From Daucus carota subsp. sativus (Eukaryota > Streptophyta > Magnoliopsida > Apiales > Apiaceae): 64,000 bases of DNA. How positions within the stretch are numbered: position 1 is the stretch's first letter; each line of letters begins with the position of its first letter. Location: NCBI RefSeq assembly GCF_001625215.2, contig NC_030381.2, positions 53,865,214 to 53,929,213 of the forward strand, read 5' to 3'. Below the pieces are notes generated by a model that saw nothing but the letters and a program-made list of their open reading frames with translations, was not told where the DNA came from and did not search any database. This document shows, one piece after another, positions 1 through 12,361 of the stretch. Position numbers and translations under genes: made by a program.

Positions 1-70
1 AGCTTACCATGATTGCTGAACGTGAGATCGGCGGCTCTCTCTCCTCTCTCTCTCTCTCTCTCTAGGGTTT
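1..70 (-). CDS. 5' end of a gene leaving the window; first coding exon is ATG only
   Basis: On the minus strand a pyrimidine/purine-rich leader is followed by ATG at 10..8 and immediately by a consensus donor (GTAAGCT, 7..1), so the coding part of this exon is just the start codon. An ATG-only first coding exon, a leader with AAACCCTAG and upstream TGGGCC motifs is the architecture seen in many plant ribosomal-protein and other translation-related genes. The product itself lies outside the window and cannot be named; 'ribosomal-protein-like' is inference from promoter and exon shape only. Confidence 0.5.
34..63. repeat. (CT)n microsatellite in the 5' leader
   Basis: Near-perfect CT dinucleotide run, read as GA on the minus strand within the leader of the left-edge gene. 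GA/CT leaders are common in plant 5' UTRs. Confidence 0.8.
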
Positions 71-157
71 AGTTCGAACAGAGGGACTGAGATGAGGCTT
101 GTGAAATAAATATGAGGCGGTGAGTGTTGATTGGGCTTTCTACTGGGCCTCGGCCCA
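62..157 (-). promoter_or_regulatory. telo-box plus site II promoter motifs
   Basis: Reading the minus strand, a telo-box AAACCCTAG (70..62) sits in the leader, and three site II-type elements lie upstream: GGCCCA/TGGGCC at 144-149 and 152-157, and AGCCCA at 132-137. In plants the telo-box with site II pair drives growth-linked expression of ribosomal protein and cell-cycle genes. The motifs are seen directly; the regulation is inferred. Confidence 0.55.
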
Positions 158-1621
158 CTTAGTAACCCATTTTAACTTTTTCTACTCGGCTTCTGATAAA
201 ATCAGAAAACTTAAATTATTTTTTTTGGAAAAAAATAACTCGTCTAAATTTTGATTATTTATTTAATTATTTGATTAATATTTGATTAATCTAATAAAAA
301 TTTTAAATTTTTATTAGTTTTTATCTCGTGACTTCACCGATTAAATCTTATATCCACTTTTTATAGTTTTTCTGATGTTATTAAACTTAAATCTATCTAT
401 TATATATATAATAATAATAATGCTGCAACGTGGGTTTCTGAGCAGCCAATTAAATCAGTATGAAATTACTTTTTTGCCCATGATCATGTCCAGGCGAAAC
501 ATCTCTGCGTCCCTGTTAAACCCCTGTTTGTTATGTATTGATATGATCCTCTCTCAAACTCCTTCACCTCCCCTTTCTACTTCTCTCGCTCTTTTATACA
601 GATTTGCGGCTTCTCGGCACCAGACGTCTCCATACAAATTGCAGTTACGATTATCAATATTTTGATACATAGCTTTTTAATTATTCGTTCCATGCTCGTG
701 CGTTGAAGACTCTAGCGTCTGATCCGGATTCGAGGAAAGAAACAGGTTGCCGAACGAACAATTACAGATTTTTTTGCGGTATTGGTCCTCTATAACAGGT
801 AAGATGTGCACTGATTTTTTGAAGTATCATGTTATATATATCAGCTATTACGTGTGTATTGCCTGTTTGATAAATTGCCATGATGGACTTTCGGATTCAT
901 ATCAGCTCTCAACGAAACTGATTTTGAAGGCTGAATCTGTTTGCAGTGTGTAATTTTCTAATTTGTGTAAGAAATCACTAAGATGCCAAATCACATGAAT
1001 TGTGTGTTCAACTATGTATTGGTGGATCAGGGTCTTTCCGCAGATGCCAAAACATAGGTTCTGGTTCTTCAGTATTGGAGTGAAGCTGTGATCTTATTAT
1101 TTCCTTTGTTCTCTGCCTTAGCTTCTCAATATTTTATTGCATTGTTTGTCACCTGATGCTGGCAAATATTCGCTCTTGTAGTGGGAAGTCTGCTAAGAGT
1201 CATGGGTGCTTGCAAGATATCTTATACAACTGCTGTATTTTATGAATCTAACTTGCTTTTGTTATGCATTGCAATGAAACAGGGCTTTTAAACTGTGTGG
1301 ATTAATTTAATTAAAGAAATAACCCCTTGATATCTGTAGAGTAGAACAAAACTAATATTGCGATGACCTGGTGAAGAAACAGAAAATTTGATTTACTTAT
1401 ATTTGTAAATTGTGAGTTATGAATATGGTTTTACATAAAATACTCCCATTTAGGCCCAAAATTTGTATTTTTACTTCCATAATTAGCTGTAGATGCAGGT
1501 TTCTGATACGACATCTTTATTGACATTAGTTTTCGATGTAGTCGTAAGAGATGTATTTGTGTTTTTGGTATCCAGGCTTCGTATGTTTAAGTGTTGCTCA
1601 CATTAGTTTGTTTTCCTGTAG

Positions 1622-3230
1622 GCCTATGTTCAGCAACTCCAAACAAGTCGTCCAAGGTTGGCACAACCGGTGCTGGAACTTGATAGAACTAAACAGGTTA
1701 GATCATTTTGGTTGTAGAACGAGTGTTTATATTCACATAGGCATGTCTGTCTATTGCTGGTGAAAATGTATGATTTCCACGTAAGCGTCTCTTGCTATGG
1801 ATTGGAGGATTCAAGCCAGGGGCGGAGGGACTAAATGCCGAGGGTATGCCCGGCCTACCCTCAAATTCTGGTGAAAAGGATTCCCCCCATTATGGTCATA
1901 TAACATGTACACTACTGGCCTACTTTATTTCTTTGTTAATTTGCTTTTAATGTGAATTAAATATTTTCGAAATATTATTATATTATGGAAGTATTTCATG
2001 ATTGCTAAGTGTCTCAGACGTTAGTATACCTTTTCTACTTGATAGGTGTTCTGTATTCTTTTTATTTAGTTTTCGTATTGCTTCTCTAATGCAGATTAGT
2101 TTGCTTAATTTTTTTTTTGTTATATATACACATGTTTATGATATTAGGAACAAAAAATACATATTATATCTACTTTTTAAAATAGTGGATACATTTAAAT
2201 TAATTATAATATGTATAAGTAAAGTCATTATATATTTATACAATCTAGCCATAATATTCTATTATTATATATATATCTTCTAAGACGGTTATTGTTTATG
2301 TTTTTAAAAAAGAAATTGGCACTCCCTAGCTTTTGAACCTGCCTCCACCCTGATTCAAACCATCTAAGATTATTTAAGTAAATATTATATATCCAATTGT
2401 TGTTCTCTGTCATGAGCATGCATGCTGGATTCTTTCTTTTAAGCTTGAATGTACATGTACTGATTCCATATTTAGTAACTTGCCATCATCTTTTGTAGCT
2501 GAAATGAACAGGAAACAGAAATGGGAATAGATAGCACCTCGATAACGTATGAAGTAGAATTGCTCACACGTTCATATTAGTGAATGATTTGCTATTACAA
2601 ATATTTCTGTTTGGTCCCTCAATTCTGTAGTGGATTATTTAACATGTGGTTTGACATATCTTTTTGCCATTCTATATTTTTTGGCACGTGTATCGTTTCA
2701 TAAAATCGCAGCTGTGTGAGGATTTTATTCACTGCAGATTTTAGTACCCCAACTTGAGCCATTGATTGAACAACTTGTAAGGGTGAATAAGATGCGCCAT
2801 TCATGCCAGCAAGCTGAGGATGCATTGTTACAAGGAATAAAAAAACTTGAGCAGACCCTAGCTTAATGTGTTGCACATGATAACATAGGCAGGGGAAGTT
2901 ATGGTTCTCGGATGGGCACACAATGGAGAGGCCAGAAACTTTAGAGTGCTTGAACCAGGTGACTATAACTTTCTACCAAGAGTTCCACCTATTAAGTATC
3001 AATGCTTAAATTTTTGTAGACTTGCCATGATTTGACTGTTTTTAATATTGTTGCTCTAATAATTACTCGCTGAATGGTTAGCTTGACTGTGTCTTTTTAT
3101 ATTAATAGGCAGATCATCTTCAACAGTAAACACTGCAACAGATGATTCGTAATCTTGACCACTAGCCAAGCAGCTGTGAATTGCTTGCATTTGGGGAATA
3201 CTTTCGTGCATTTAAATTCTCTCTCGGCAG
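1622..3230 (+). pseudogene. TGA-class bZIP transcription factor fragment
   Basis: Exon 1622-1696, bounded by AG and GT, encodes AYVQQLQTSRPRLAQPVLEL, the leucine-zipper start of TGA factors (family form AYVQQLE-SR--L-QLEQEL). Exon 2738-2958 encodes ILVPQLEPLIEQ followed by QQAEDALLQGIKKLEQTLA, matching the DOG1-type C-terminal domain; an in-frame TAA follows at 2864-2866, and a shifted frame then gives ETLECLNQ. A last exon from 3109 gives ADHLQQ, TLQQM and LLAFGEYFRAF in family order, with stops between. The basic region and most of the DOG1 domain are absent. TGA factors bind TGACG promoters and mediate salicylate and floral responses; this copy cannot make one. It lies in sense orientation inside the Helitron interval. 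Confidence 0.75.
1817..2352. mobile_element. non-autonomous hAT element (536 bp)
   Basis: The ends are CAGGGGCGGAGG and, inverted, CAGGGTGGAGG; flanks are ATTCAAGC (1809-1816) and ATTCAAAC (2353-2360), an 8-bp target duplication with one mismatch, the hAT signature. The interior is AT-rich with no transposase. It sits between two exons of the TGA fragment, within the Helitron interval. Confidence 0.7.
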
Positions 3231-3767
3231 TTCATCCTCATTTAAAAGTTTTATTTCCCTACTCCCATTAGTATCCCTAACTCAATCAAGCTAGAAAACA
3301 AAGTGTGTACAACTGTTGGCTTTTCTATATATGGTCGCTTTATTGATTATTCTTGCTGTTTTGAGCCCTTGGTTTCGCAAGTGTATGCATGATATTTGAA
3401 CTTGAATTAGTATTGGTACATCTCATATTCCCGATTTTAGAAGTTCGTACTTGGTCAGAGTCCAATCAACACTGCCTATCACTGCCTGAATCAAACTCTT
3501 TAAAATGCCAGGAAGAAATTTGATTTTTGCTATAAACTATGAATATTCAGAAGATTTGACTTGTACATTATGATCAATTTAAGGTTTATGGTAGTTTGTT
3601 CATTTTTGGTATTAATGGCTTTTTTAGTTAATTTGAGTTGCTATATGGTTTATTTTTTTAGGAATTTACATAGGTCATTTTTATTAATTCTATTTGTGGA
3701 TTTATTTTGGAAAATTGCATGTAAATGGTAGAAAATTATTATATATTAGGCTAAACAAAAATACTCT

Positions 3768-4484
<717 letters not shown>

Positions 4485-6125
4485 GTAAGTTTTAGCCCTT
4501 AAAATATAATAGTTTTTTTAATTTAAACACCCTCTTATTTTGGTAATATGCTACACATCTGCTGAGCTGAATTGCAAGATATTTTGTACAAAACTTTTGA
4601 ATATACTCGGCGGCAATAGAAATGGTTGTGCTGAATTGATGATCTCCTCAAGGCAACCCCATGTACATAATCTAACATTATATTGACCTTTGAGTTCAGG
4701 ATATCAGGTTCGTAAAAAATTTGAGAGACCAGCAACTTAACTTGGGCTGGCACTTGTGTATTATAGAATGTACAACATAATGTAACATGAAGGAAAAGGA
4801 CAACAAGTTTTATTTTTAACTCATTTCAGTGCAGCCTATATTCTGTACATAATACTGCAACAGGAGTTTGGTGATCCAAAAAATTCGGTTTAGTCTTTTA
4901 CACCTCCATCTCCTTCTTCATATGTGTGTTTTTTGGGTGCAGCCAAGGCTCAGAATCAATATGCACCAATAACTTCTTCTCCACAGCTATAGTGGTTCTG
5001 AGCCATTTTATTCCATGTCAGCGCCACATCATTGCCTTGTCAGATAGGTTATACACATAATTCACGCCTCTCTGTCCCCCTCACAGTAACTCCTTCGCTT
5101 GGTTCTTAACCCATGAATGTTGTCGCTCTACGTTATCTATTTTAGGTCTACTCGCCTAAATCCTTTCGCTGACCTGATATATCTTTCGTCTCTAGCACAT
5201 ATAGAGTTGTAAGGTGTCGAGTTCAAAGCACAAAGGAGGCCACAAGGCTGTTGTTGACACCATCCAGATGCTGCAGCCCAGACAACTTGTCAGGTATATC
5301 AAGTATTTAGTGTCATTATGTGTTTGATAGAAATTCTAATAAATTGAATATATGTGTTGGGCTATAAAAAAATGGTGTCTCAGGTAATGGATTGTGGTTG
5401 CATTAATTTAGTTAAAACAACGTTATTGTCTCTGTGCTTGTGATCAAAATTAGGTTTATTTACTCTATTCTGCCTTGTATCTTGATCAGGGCAGAAGAGA
5501 TCTTGTAATATAGAATTTATATCTTGTCAATTTTTTACTCCTGCTGATGTCTTATACTAGCACTTTATCAACTCTGAGTTATGCATCATGTTTTATTTTT
5601 TTGGAGATTGCAAATGATAAGCTGGTGTTAGCTTCACTTGAGCTCATGACCTTGCATAAAAGACTTGCATCTAGGATGAGGTACATCAAATATCTTGCAG
5701 TCCAAGAAGTTGAAAGGATCTTATGTCATGTTGCAAGCGAAAAAGTTTGGAATTTGCTTCAGAAAATATTCACTTCTAAGTTATAATCAACAATATGGCT
5801 TTTTCACCAAAAAATTGTGCAAGTTACCTCCTACCCAAATTCAAAAATTATGTCCATGCACCCAATGGTGGAAGTACTCATGTGCTGATATGTGCAAGCT
5901 CGAGAAGATTTTGAAATTTAGTGTACTACGCATATATTATATTTTTAGAGTTAAAAGATGTGACAAGCCTGATTAAGTATAATTCGGCCATACAGAATTG
6001 CAAACTAAAATTATGTTATGTTATGAAAATTCTAAGACTCATCTTCTTAGCAAGTTGAAGATAAAGAGGATGGCGTCCAGGACATATGATGTCATCTATT
6101 TATTGAGACAATTTGCCAATGATAT
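4485..6125. other. no recognisable gene
   Basis: Right part of the Helitron interval. I see no convincing exons; short open frames lack family resemblance and codon character. The bases around 5200-5300 are less AT-rich and might be another captured scrap, but I could not identify it. Confidence 0.4.
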
Positions 6126-6135
6126 TACGGTTTTT

Positions 6136-6318
6136 CTATGGTGTGTCTATGAGCACATATTAAGCGCGGAAATTTTTGTATTTGAACCATTTTGATTGCT
6201 CCTACTTCTTAATAATGGTGAGCTCCCCTGTAAATACACCAACCACACCAATCAAAATGGTCCAAATCTAAAAATTTCCGCGCTTAGCATGTGCTCATGG
6301 ACACACACTAGCCAAACC
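6136..6318. repeat. foldback (inverted-repeat) element about 180 bp
   Basis: Arms of about 55 bases are near-perfect inverted repeats: GTGTGTCTATGAGCACAT...GCGCGGAAATTTT on the left and its complement on the right (GTGTGTCCATGAGCACAT when reversed), separated by a spacer of about 60 bases. This is MITE-like; I could not establish a clean target duplication. Confidence 0.65.
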
Positions 6319-6513
6319 CATGATATTAATATAGACTTGATTACGGATGAAATAGTCAAGTAATCATATAGTTCTTTTTAAACTTAAAATACTAATTTAT
6401 AATTTTTTTGACATTTACATATATTTTCTATAATTTAGTATATAAACATAGCCAAAAAAATATCATATAAACACAGTTAAAGAATTTTTTATTTTTTTTT
6501 GTATTTAAAGCTG

Positions 6514-6543
6514 GCCCGTGCCTCGCACGGGCTATAAAGCTAG
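6514..6543 (+). other. Helitron 3' terminus: hairpin plus CTAG
   Basis: GCCCGTGC and GCACGGGC form an 8-bp stem around a CTC loop, followed after TATAAAG by CTAG and host T. This is the diagnostic rolling-circle termination signal. Confidence 0.75.
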
Positions 6544-6783
6544 TTTAAATTAAATAACGACTTTCTTCATCTATACCTCCAAATATGTACTAGAATAGAG
6601 AAAAGTGAAGTCAAAGAAACACGTAAGAAGCAAATAGATTTATCTAAAGAATGAAGGAAATGAGAGACTCTTAAAATTGAGGAACATTAGAGAACTCTTA
6701 AATATGAGCTCTTAAATATATGGAGTTAGGAGGTTTGTTTTGGAATCCTCTTCAAAACATATATAGGTAAAGAAGTTGAATAA

Positions 6784-7028
6784 GAGCATTTTTCGGAGAC
6801 TAAAACCATTAGCTAAATTGTCTACATGGCATTTAGTTATGTAAAAAGTTAAACACTCCAATCATTATCTCTTAGCAAAAAAATTTAGATAACTAAAATT
6901 AGAGTAGCTACATTTGTAAAACATCTAAAACTATTATTGAATCTACGACCTCTCAACTATAATTTTAAATGATTATCCATATCTCATATTATAACTAATA
7001 TTTATGCATAACACCCTTGAAGATGCTC
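6784..7028. mobile_element. MITE with TAA target duplication (PIF/Harbinger-like)
   Basis: Left end TAA|GAGCATTTTTC, right end GAAGATGCTC|TAA. TAA is the likely 3-bp target duplication and the terminal repeats are imperfect (GAGCAT). 245 bp, non-coding. Confidence 0.5.
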
Positions 7029-7653
7029 TAAAGAGTTTGTTGGAATTACTCTAAAATTTGTTTAAAAGAGGTCATTATTTTGCGGAAGCTATTCATATAC
7101 TGTGCTTGAAATCTTGAATGGAATTGGAGGACTCAAGAAGTTCCATGAAACCAAGTTGCAACATATAAAATTTAATATGTATAGAAATATATAAAAAAAT
7201 AAAAATTATTTGAGATGTAATAATAAATTTTAATATAACATTAAAGGTAAAAAGCATATATTGAGATTTATAAAAATAATAAGAATTAATAAGATGAGCC
7301 GATATATTACTACCACCACATTCACGTCTTTCATAAAATTTTAAATATTATAATAAATAACTTAATTATATAATTAAATAATTAAAAATAACTATAATTA
7401 TATTATTAAAATTATAAAATTTATTTTTATATATTATTTAATCAACTTACTTACAAAGTATTATTAGCTAAAATCATATTAAACGAATTACAGAGTTAGA
7501 ATTATATAAGTCACATTAAGAGTTATAAATTATAATTTAACGTGACTCATGTGATAAGTTGAGAATTTAAAATATTTATTTGGATAACTTTGACTAATTA
7601 ATAACTTATGAATTATTAAAAATTATAATAATAAAAATGATCTATAAATAATA

Positions 7654-8694
7654 CTCCCTCTGTCCCATTTTATGTGAGCCACTTTATTTTTTTGGATGTC
7701 CCGAAAAGAATGATTCTTCCATTTATGGCATCTATTTAAGACTATTACAACCACATATTCATAAACTGCTCTCATTTAATACCCACTACCTCTTTTTATG
7801 TGGCTAAGATTAAGGGGTCATTTGTTAAATCTGAACAACATTTTCTGGATGATAAAAACATCTGAACGAGTATATAATCCGGATGAAAGATGAATTATGT
7901 TGTTTGTTAAATATAACATACAAGACTTTCTCAATGGCAAATTTTAGGAGAAATGTTATATCCAGAACAAATTTTTAAATCCAGAGCTGAAAAAGCATGA
8001 AAAGACAAAATTATCCCTCATATTGTTTTTTTCCATTTGTTGTTATTGTCTATGCACGGGGTCAGTTTTGTCTTTTCATTCTTGTTTGCTCTGAAAATTG
8101 AAAATTTGCTCTGAATATAACATTTTTCAATTCTAGACTTCAATTAATTTAATTGTTAATATCATCTCGAAAAATTATTTTTTAAATTAAGATATTATTT
8201 TTATTCAAAAATATATTAGTATTTATCATTAAATGAATGAAATTATTTGATTTATAAGTAATCAAATTCTATTCACCGTGATCGTCACCTATTATATTAT
8301 ATTAAATAATTGATAATGTTATTGAATAAAACGTGTATCATAATAATTATATAATGTTTATTAAAAATTTATTATTTCTGAAATTACAAAATTATTTTAA
8401 TCATATAAAAAGTAACTAATAAATAAAGCAACAAGGGCATATGTCCACCACGTATTGACGTGAGTAAATAGTATCTGGAATGGTTCAATTGAAAATTTAT
8501 GGCAGTGCGGTCCAGAACAATTTTTGTCTCGTCCAGATTTTAAAAAGATGGACAAACAATCTAGATAGCAAGCATATGAACGATCCGGTTCATTTCCTCT
8601 CATTCACCTGTTAACAAATGACCCCTAAGTCAAACATTCATTTTTTAAAAACCGTGCTAGTCAAACTTGCTCATACAATTTGAGACGGAAGGAG
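7654..8694. mobile_element. Stowaway-like MITE, interrupted
   Basis: Starts TA|CTCCCTCTGTCCCA and ends TGAGACGGAAGGAG|TA, the CTCCCTCCGTCC-type termini and TA target of Stowaway (Tc1/mariner) MITEs. Removing the inner element at 7814-8625 with one TAA leaves about 226 bp, a normal size for this family (compare 33141-33365). Confidence 0.75.
7814..8625. mobile_element. Tourist-like (PIF/Harbinger) MITE nested in the Stowaway
   Basis: Termini GGGGTCATTTGTTAA and TTAACAAATGACCCC are perfect inverted repeats, flanked by TAA at 7811-7813 and 8626-8628. 812 bp, AT-rich, no transposase. Same terminal family as the element at 56604-57234. Confidence 0.8.
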
Positions 8695-9053
8695 TATATG
8701 TTTTATAAGTAATTTTTTAATAGAAATAAAATTGAAAAATATTCATTTATTGAAAAGTATGTCAAACTAATTTCTTATTTCCATCCTGTCTTATTTATAA
8801 TTTTAAATCGGTTTATCACATGTGTTACTCAAGCAAACAAATTTTTTTGGTCGAAAATTAAAAATAAAAAATAATTTAAACGGATGAGTTATAAAGTCGG
8901 GACAAAATGCATGTAAAGTCTATCTCTATCATTCACAAACTCATACACGCTCTTCTAGTATGAGCATTCCAAATTCAATCGGACCGTGACAGAAAGTGAA
9001 GAGGCGAAATTAGGGTTTCCAATCCGGCGAAATTGAAGAGGCGGTGTTTGAAT

Positions 9054-10270
9054 ATGGGGAGGACTCGCACAAAGAATGATGGTCGTGGATTGTATATTCG
9101 ATCAGACAAGGCGAGTACACGTAAGCGTTCCTCAATCATCGGACCAGGCGCGATGAGGAAAGCAAGGCGAGTACACGTAAGTGTTCCTCAATCATCGTAT
9201 CTTTTGTGTTTGTGTTCATGTTTTGTTTTGTATAATTCATTGTATCTATATTGCAATTCTAGTTTTATCTTGGTTTACCTACGAGGAAAATTTACGATGC
9301 GTTGAAAAACAAGAAATTGCGTCCCATCTATATGGATGAATATGTTTGTCTTACGGAGCTTGCTATTCGCCTCTATAATATCAAGGAGGTTTGTTTCTCG
9401 GGCTCTCGACAAGCGATTGATGCAACTATCTGTCTGAATTTTAGATTTTCGATTAATTCTTGTAGTGTTTGTTATTTATCTAACTATTTATACATACAGC
9501 ATACGCAATTCAGCCAAGTCAAGCTGCTTAAGATAGTTGCAGCGCAGGGTGGGTATTGGGTAAATTTAATCACTTTCGAAGCGCTGTCACCTCTCGGGGA
9601 TGCTACAGTTTTCAAAACAACAATAACGCAGTTTTTTCGCCAATATCAGAAAATAGAGATTAAGCCTGTTGAGCTCAAATGCTCTCAGTCTGGTCACAAT
9701 GGTGAAAACTCTAAACAAGATCCGCCCCTTGATATTGCTCAACAACCCGTCATCAAAACATTCCCTGCTGTATGTTTCCATATTCCTTTTAGCTATGCCT
9801 TCGCTATCCTATTTCCTATGTGCGCACTAGTGCTTGCTATACTCACTCATATGATTTATATATATTGAATTTCCGCACTGTAGAATACTTTGGAAGATAT
9901 GGCCCCTTTTCTCTCCCAGTATGCTCTTGTCATGTATGACATGGACGAGGTCTGTCTCCTATCTTTTTATCTTTCTTTTAATTAATATTCTAAAATATTA
10001 ATATCTAATCATTTTACACTGCACACCCAGTCTCTCGCGCGCACAGGTAATATAAAAAGAGAGGCATTTCATAGCATTTCCTCACTGAAAGTTGTCAAGG
10101 TAATCAAACTTGATGCAGAGGAGGGAACTCTTTACCAAGTTACTTTCACAGCCTCCTTGCGTGATGAGAGCAAGAATGTTGAGACCTTCGAAACACATAT
10201 ATGTGTGCCTACCCTCTTCCCAACTATGATCTTGGAAGTAAGGGATTTTAAGATGATCAAGCGCGACTGA
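9054..10270 (+). CDS. block X copy A: multi-exon plant gene of unknown function, possible cystatin-fold C-terminal exon
   Basis: Exons read by eye: 9054-~9120 (MGRTRTKNDGRG), 9263-9388 (FYLGLP then PIYMDEYVCLTELAIRLYN), 9500-9769 (HTQFSQVKLLKIVAAQGGYW to IKTFPA), 9884-9949 (NTLEDMAPFLSQYALVMY) and 10047-10270 (KREAFHSISSLKVVKVIKLD, GTLYQVTFTASLRD, ending in TGA). The last exon resembles a cystatin/monellin-like fold (LKVV-V---...GT-Y-VTF-A), but the QVVAG inhibitor motif is missing, so inhibition should not be assumed. My join of the fourth to fifth exon is out of frame (GTA ATA TAA), so either a small exon is missed or the copy is defective. Three more copies (B, C, D) exist here. Function not recognised. 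Confidence 0.45.
9109..9198 (+). repeat. local duplication of the exon 1 donor region in copy A
   Basis: GGCGAGTACACGTAAG-GTTCCTCAATCATCG occurs twice about 57 bases apart, so copy A has two possible exon 1 donors; copies B and D have one. The duplication is specific to copy A. Confidence 0.7.
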
Positions 10271-12360
10271 TGCAGGTAATTCCAACCGCATCTCCCGTTT
10301 TTGATTTATGTGCTCCTCAGTTTTTCCTCACACCTTTCTTCCTTCTTTTCTCGACTTTAAAATTTTCTTTCTGTATAGTGATAATCGCTCCCTCCTGCTC
10401 ATATTATTAACTGAAAATAAATTAGAAGATACAATGTCATCAAGGAATTTTATTTTATTTTGGGAGGGGGACGTGGGAAACATCAATATTTGTGGGATTT
10501 CGATGAACCATTGATTCAAACAAAGTGTCTAATCTAACTATCAGTCTTCTCCACTCCCCACTCGTATTGTTTTATTTGTGTCGCTTGGACTTAAGGTTGA
10601 ATTTTTCAACAAACATGTGAGTTTGTGTGGGGACTTCTGACTATGCCCGTGAATATTAGCTCTGTTTTGACAAAAAAAACCAGAACCTCTGTGAATATTA
10701 GCTCTGTGTCAATATGTTGTTGACTGTGGAAACAGAACCTCTGTGCATTTCTTGTTTAATTGAGGATAAACAGTTCTGTGATGAATATGATTGGTTAGGT
10801 GTGGAAAATGGTTGGATATCTCTATTAGGGTAATTTAATTACACAGTTTGGCTTTGAGTCCGTATTTCATGTTCCATTCACTGAGACATGATTTCATGCT
10901 TAACGCCTTCGGTGTCATGGAAGCCCAGGAAGCTCCATTTCTGCTACAACTATAGAATACACCTACCATTTTTTAATAATATAACCTTTTCAGTTTGAAA
11001 TTATCTTGGGACACTAATGTTGTCTGGCGGAATAAAACTTGACGTCCTAGCCTGATGATATGTTGATTGAAATCTGCGAATGGCATGAATAGAAACTGAA
11101 GGGATAGATGTGACACACGTAAACTAGGGAATAAGCATTATGAGCTCCAGCCTTTTGACTTCCAAACACGAGCCTGGAAATTCCACCTTGAAGCACATAC
11201 CAGAAACAACACTTTAAGACATTTAATTTTTTTTTTGGGGGGCATTAATTTATATAAGCGGAAAATACAATTTTTCTGTAAAATGGTGCAATAGTGCTAG
11301 AAATGTGTTCTTCCCTCAATCTCAAAGCCCATGTCCAACTAGCAAATTTATCGCGGCGTTGCACTGTACTGTGACGCTACCAGCATGTTCATTTTAGTGA
11401 GTATTGAATTAAACAATGCAGATGTGTCGCTGAGTCTATTTCTACATACAGGGGGTGTGTATATTCTATCGTTTGTGTTTGCAAAGCATGCAACTCCAAC
11501 GCAAGCCAACAAAAGGGGCATGACATGTGGAAATTGTTTCTTTTTTGGGGTATGCAGGTGGACAGAGTATATCTCCGGTCTAACTGTGAAAACAAAAATG
11601 AACATGCATTTTTGTTTCTTAAATACCGACAAAATATGAACATGTAAACTACAAACTACAAGAGAATAATACCGCTTGACAGTTCCTTTTGATGAACGGA
11701 CTTAACTGTATTTATTCTGTACTGTACATGGTTATTTTTGTTATATAAGGTCAAATAATCGGTATTGCATTTTCCCATGTTCTCTGTCAAGGAATTGATT
11801 GATTTCTTCAATGATCTCCCTATCACATTTTTCCTGAAGTAACACCAATTGGTACCTTGTTCTTGTTGATAATCTGTTCATATTTGTTGGTTGGTATAAG
11901 TTGTGTTGTGTATATAATTTTTGTGGAAGCTGAGTATGTCTTGATTGTTGTTTGTATAAGCAGGGTTTGCTTGCAACAGTGCCTGTGGATGGGCAGAGGG
12001 AACGAAAAAACTAGTTGCTAAATAAAGTCGGCTGCATGTATATTATGGGGCCGTTTGGGCAAGCTTAAAAGAAGTGACTTCTTGCTTAAACTAGAGAAGT
12101 GAAGCAGAAGTGAGAAGTAAATAAGTTAATAAAGTGTTTGGAAAAGAAGCAGAAGAAGCTAGGTTTCTCAGCTTCTTAAAAGTGCTTCTACTTCTTTACA
12201 CAAACGGGTCAAGAGAAGTAGAAGCCAAAGCAGAAGCTGCTTCTGTTAAACAAACAGGCCCTATGTTTATGAATTGGTCACTGTTGAGTGTTCGACCATT
12301 TGAAACAAATGATTAGATTTATGTCCAAGCTCGTTATGTTTAGTTTGTGTGTGTCGGATG
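10271..12360 (+). other. block X copy A, downstream segment with small conserved exons
   Basis: This segment is paralogous to 13.7-16.3, 37.5-39.98 and 40.8-42.9 kb on the opposite strand. Two pieces look exonic: AG|GTGGACAGAGTATATC near 11561 (VDRVYLRSNCENKNEHAFLF), and, after AG near 11963, GLLATVPV followed by a stop. In copies B and D the latter reads RDLLATVPVEEHKGTKKVV before the stop. These may be 3' exons of the same gene or the end of a neighbouring one; I do not recognise the protein. Confidence 0.4.
12048..12261. mobile_element. MITE (214 bp), insertion proved by paralogous empty sites
   Basis: Ends GGGCCGTTTG and CAAACAGGCCC are inverted repeats; flanks are TATG (12044-12047 and 12262-12265). 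Copies B, C and D have the uninterrupted sequence (ATTATGTTTATGAATTGG when read in the same sense), so the element entered copy A after it split from the others. Its interior is rich in AGAAGC-type repeats. Confidence 0.8.
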
Positions 12361-12361
12361 A

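Noticed and set aside
375-953. Short open frames at the left, possible small genes
   Set aside because: Codon content and lack of any family match suggest chance; they sit in the 5' part of the Helitron interval.
11348-11643. Overlapping frames on both strands repeated at 38145-38414
   Set aside because: Repeated because block X is repeated; only the short plus-strand exon after the AG near 11560 looks exonic.
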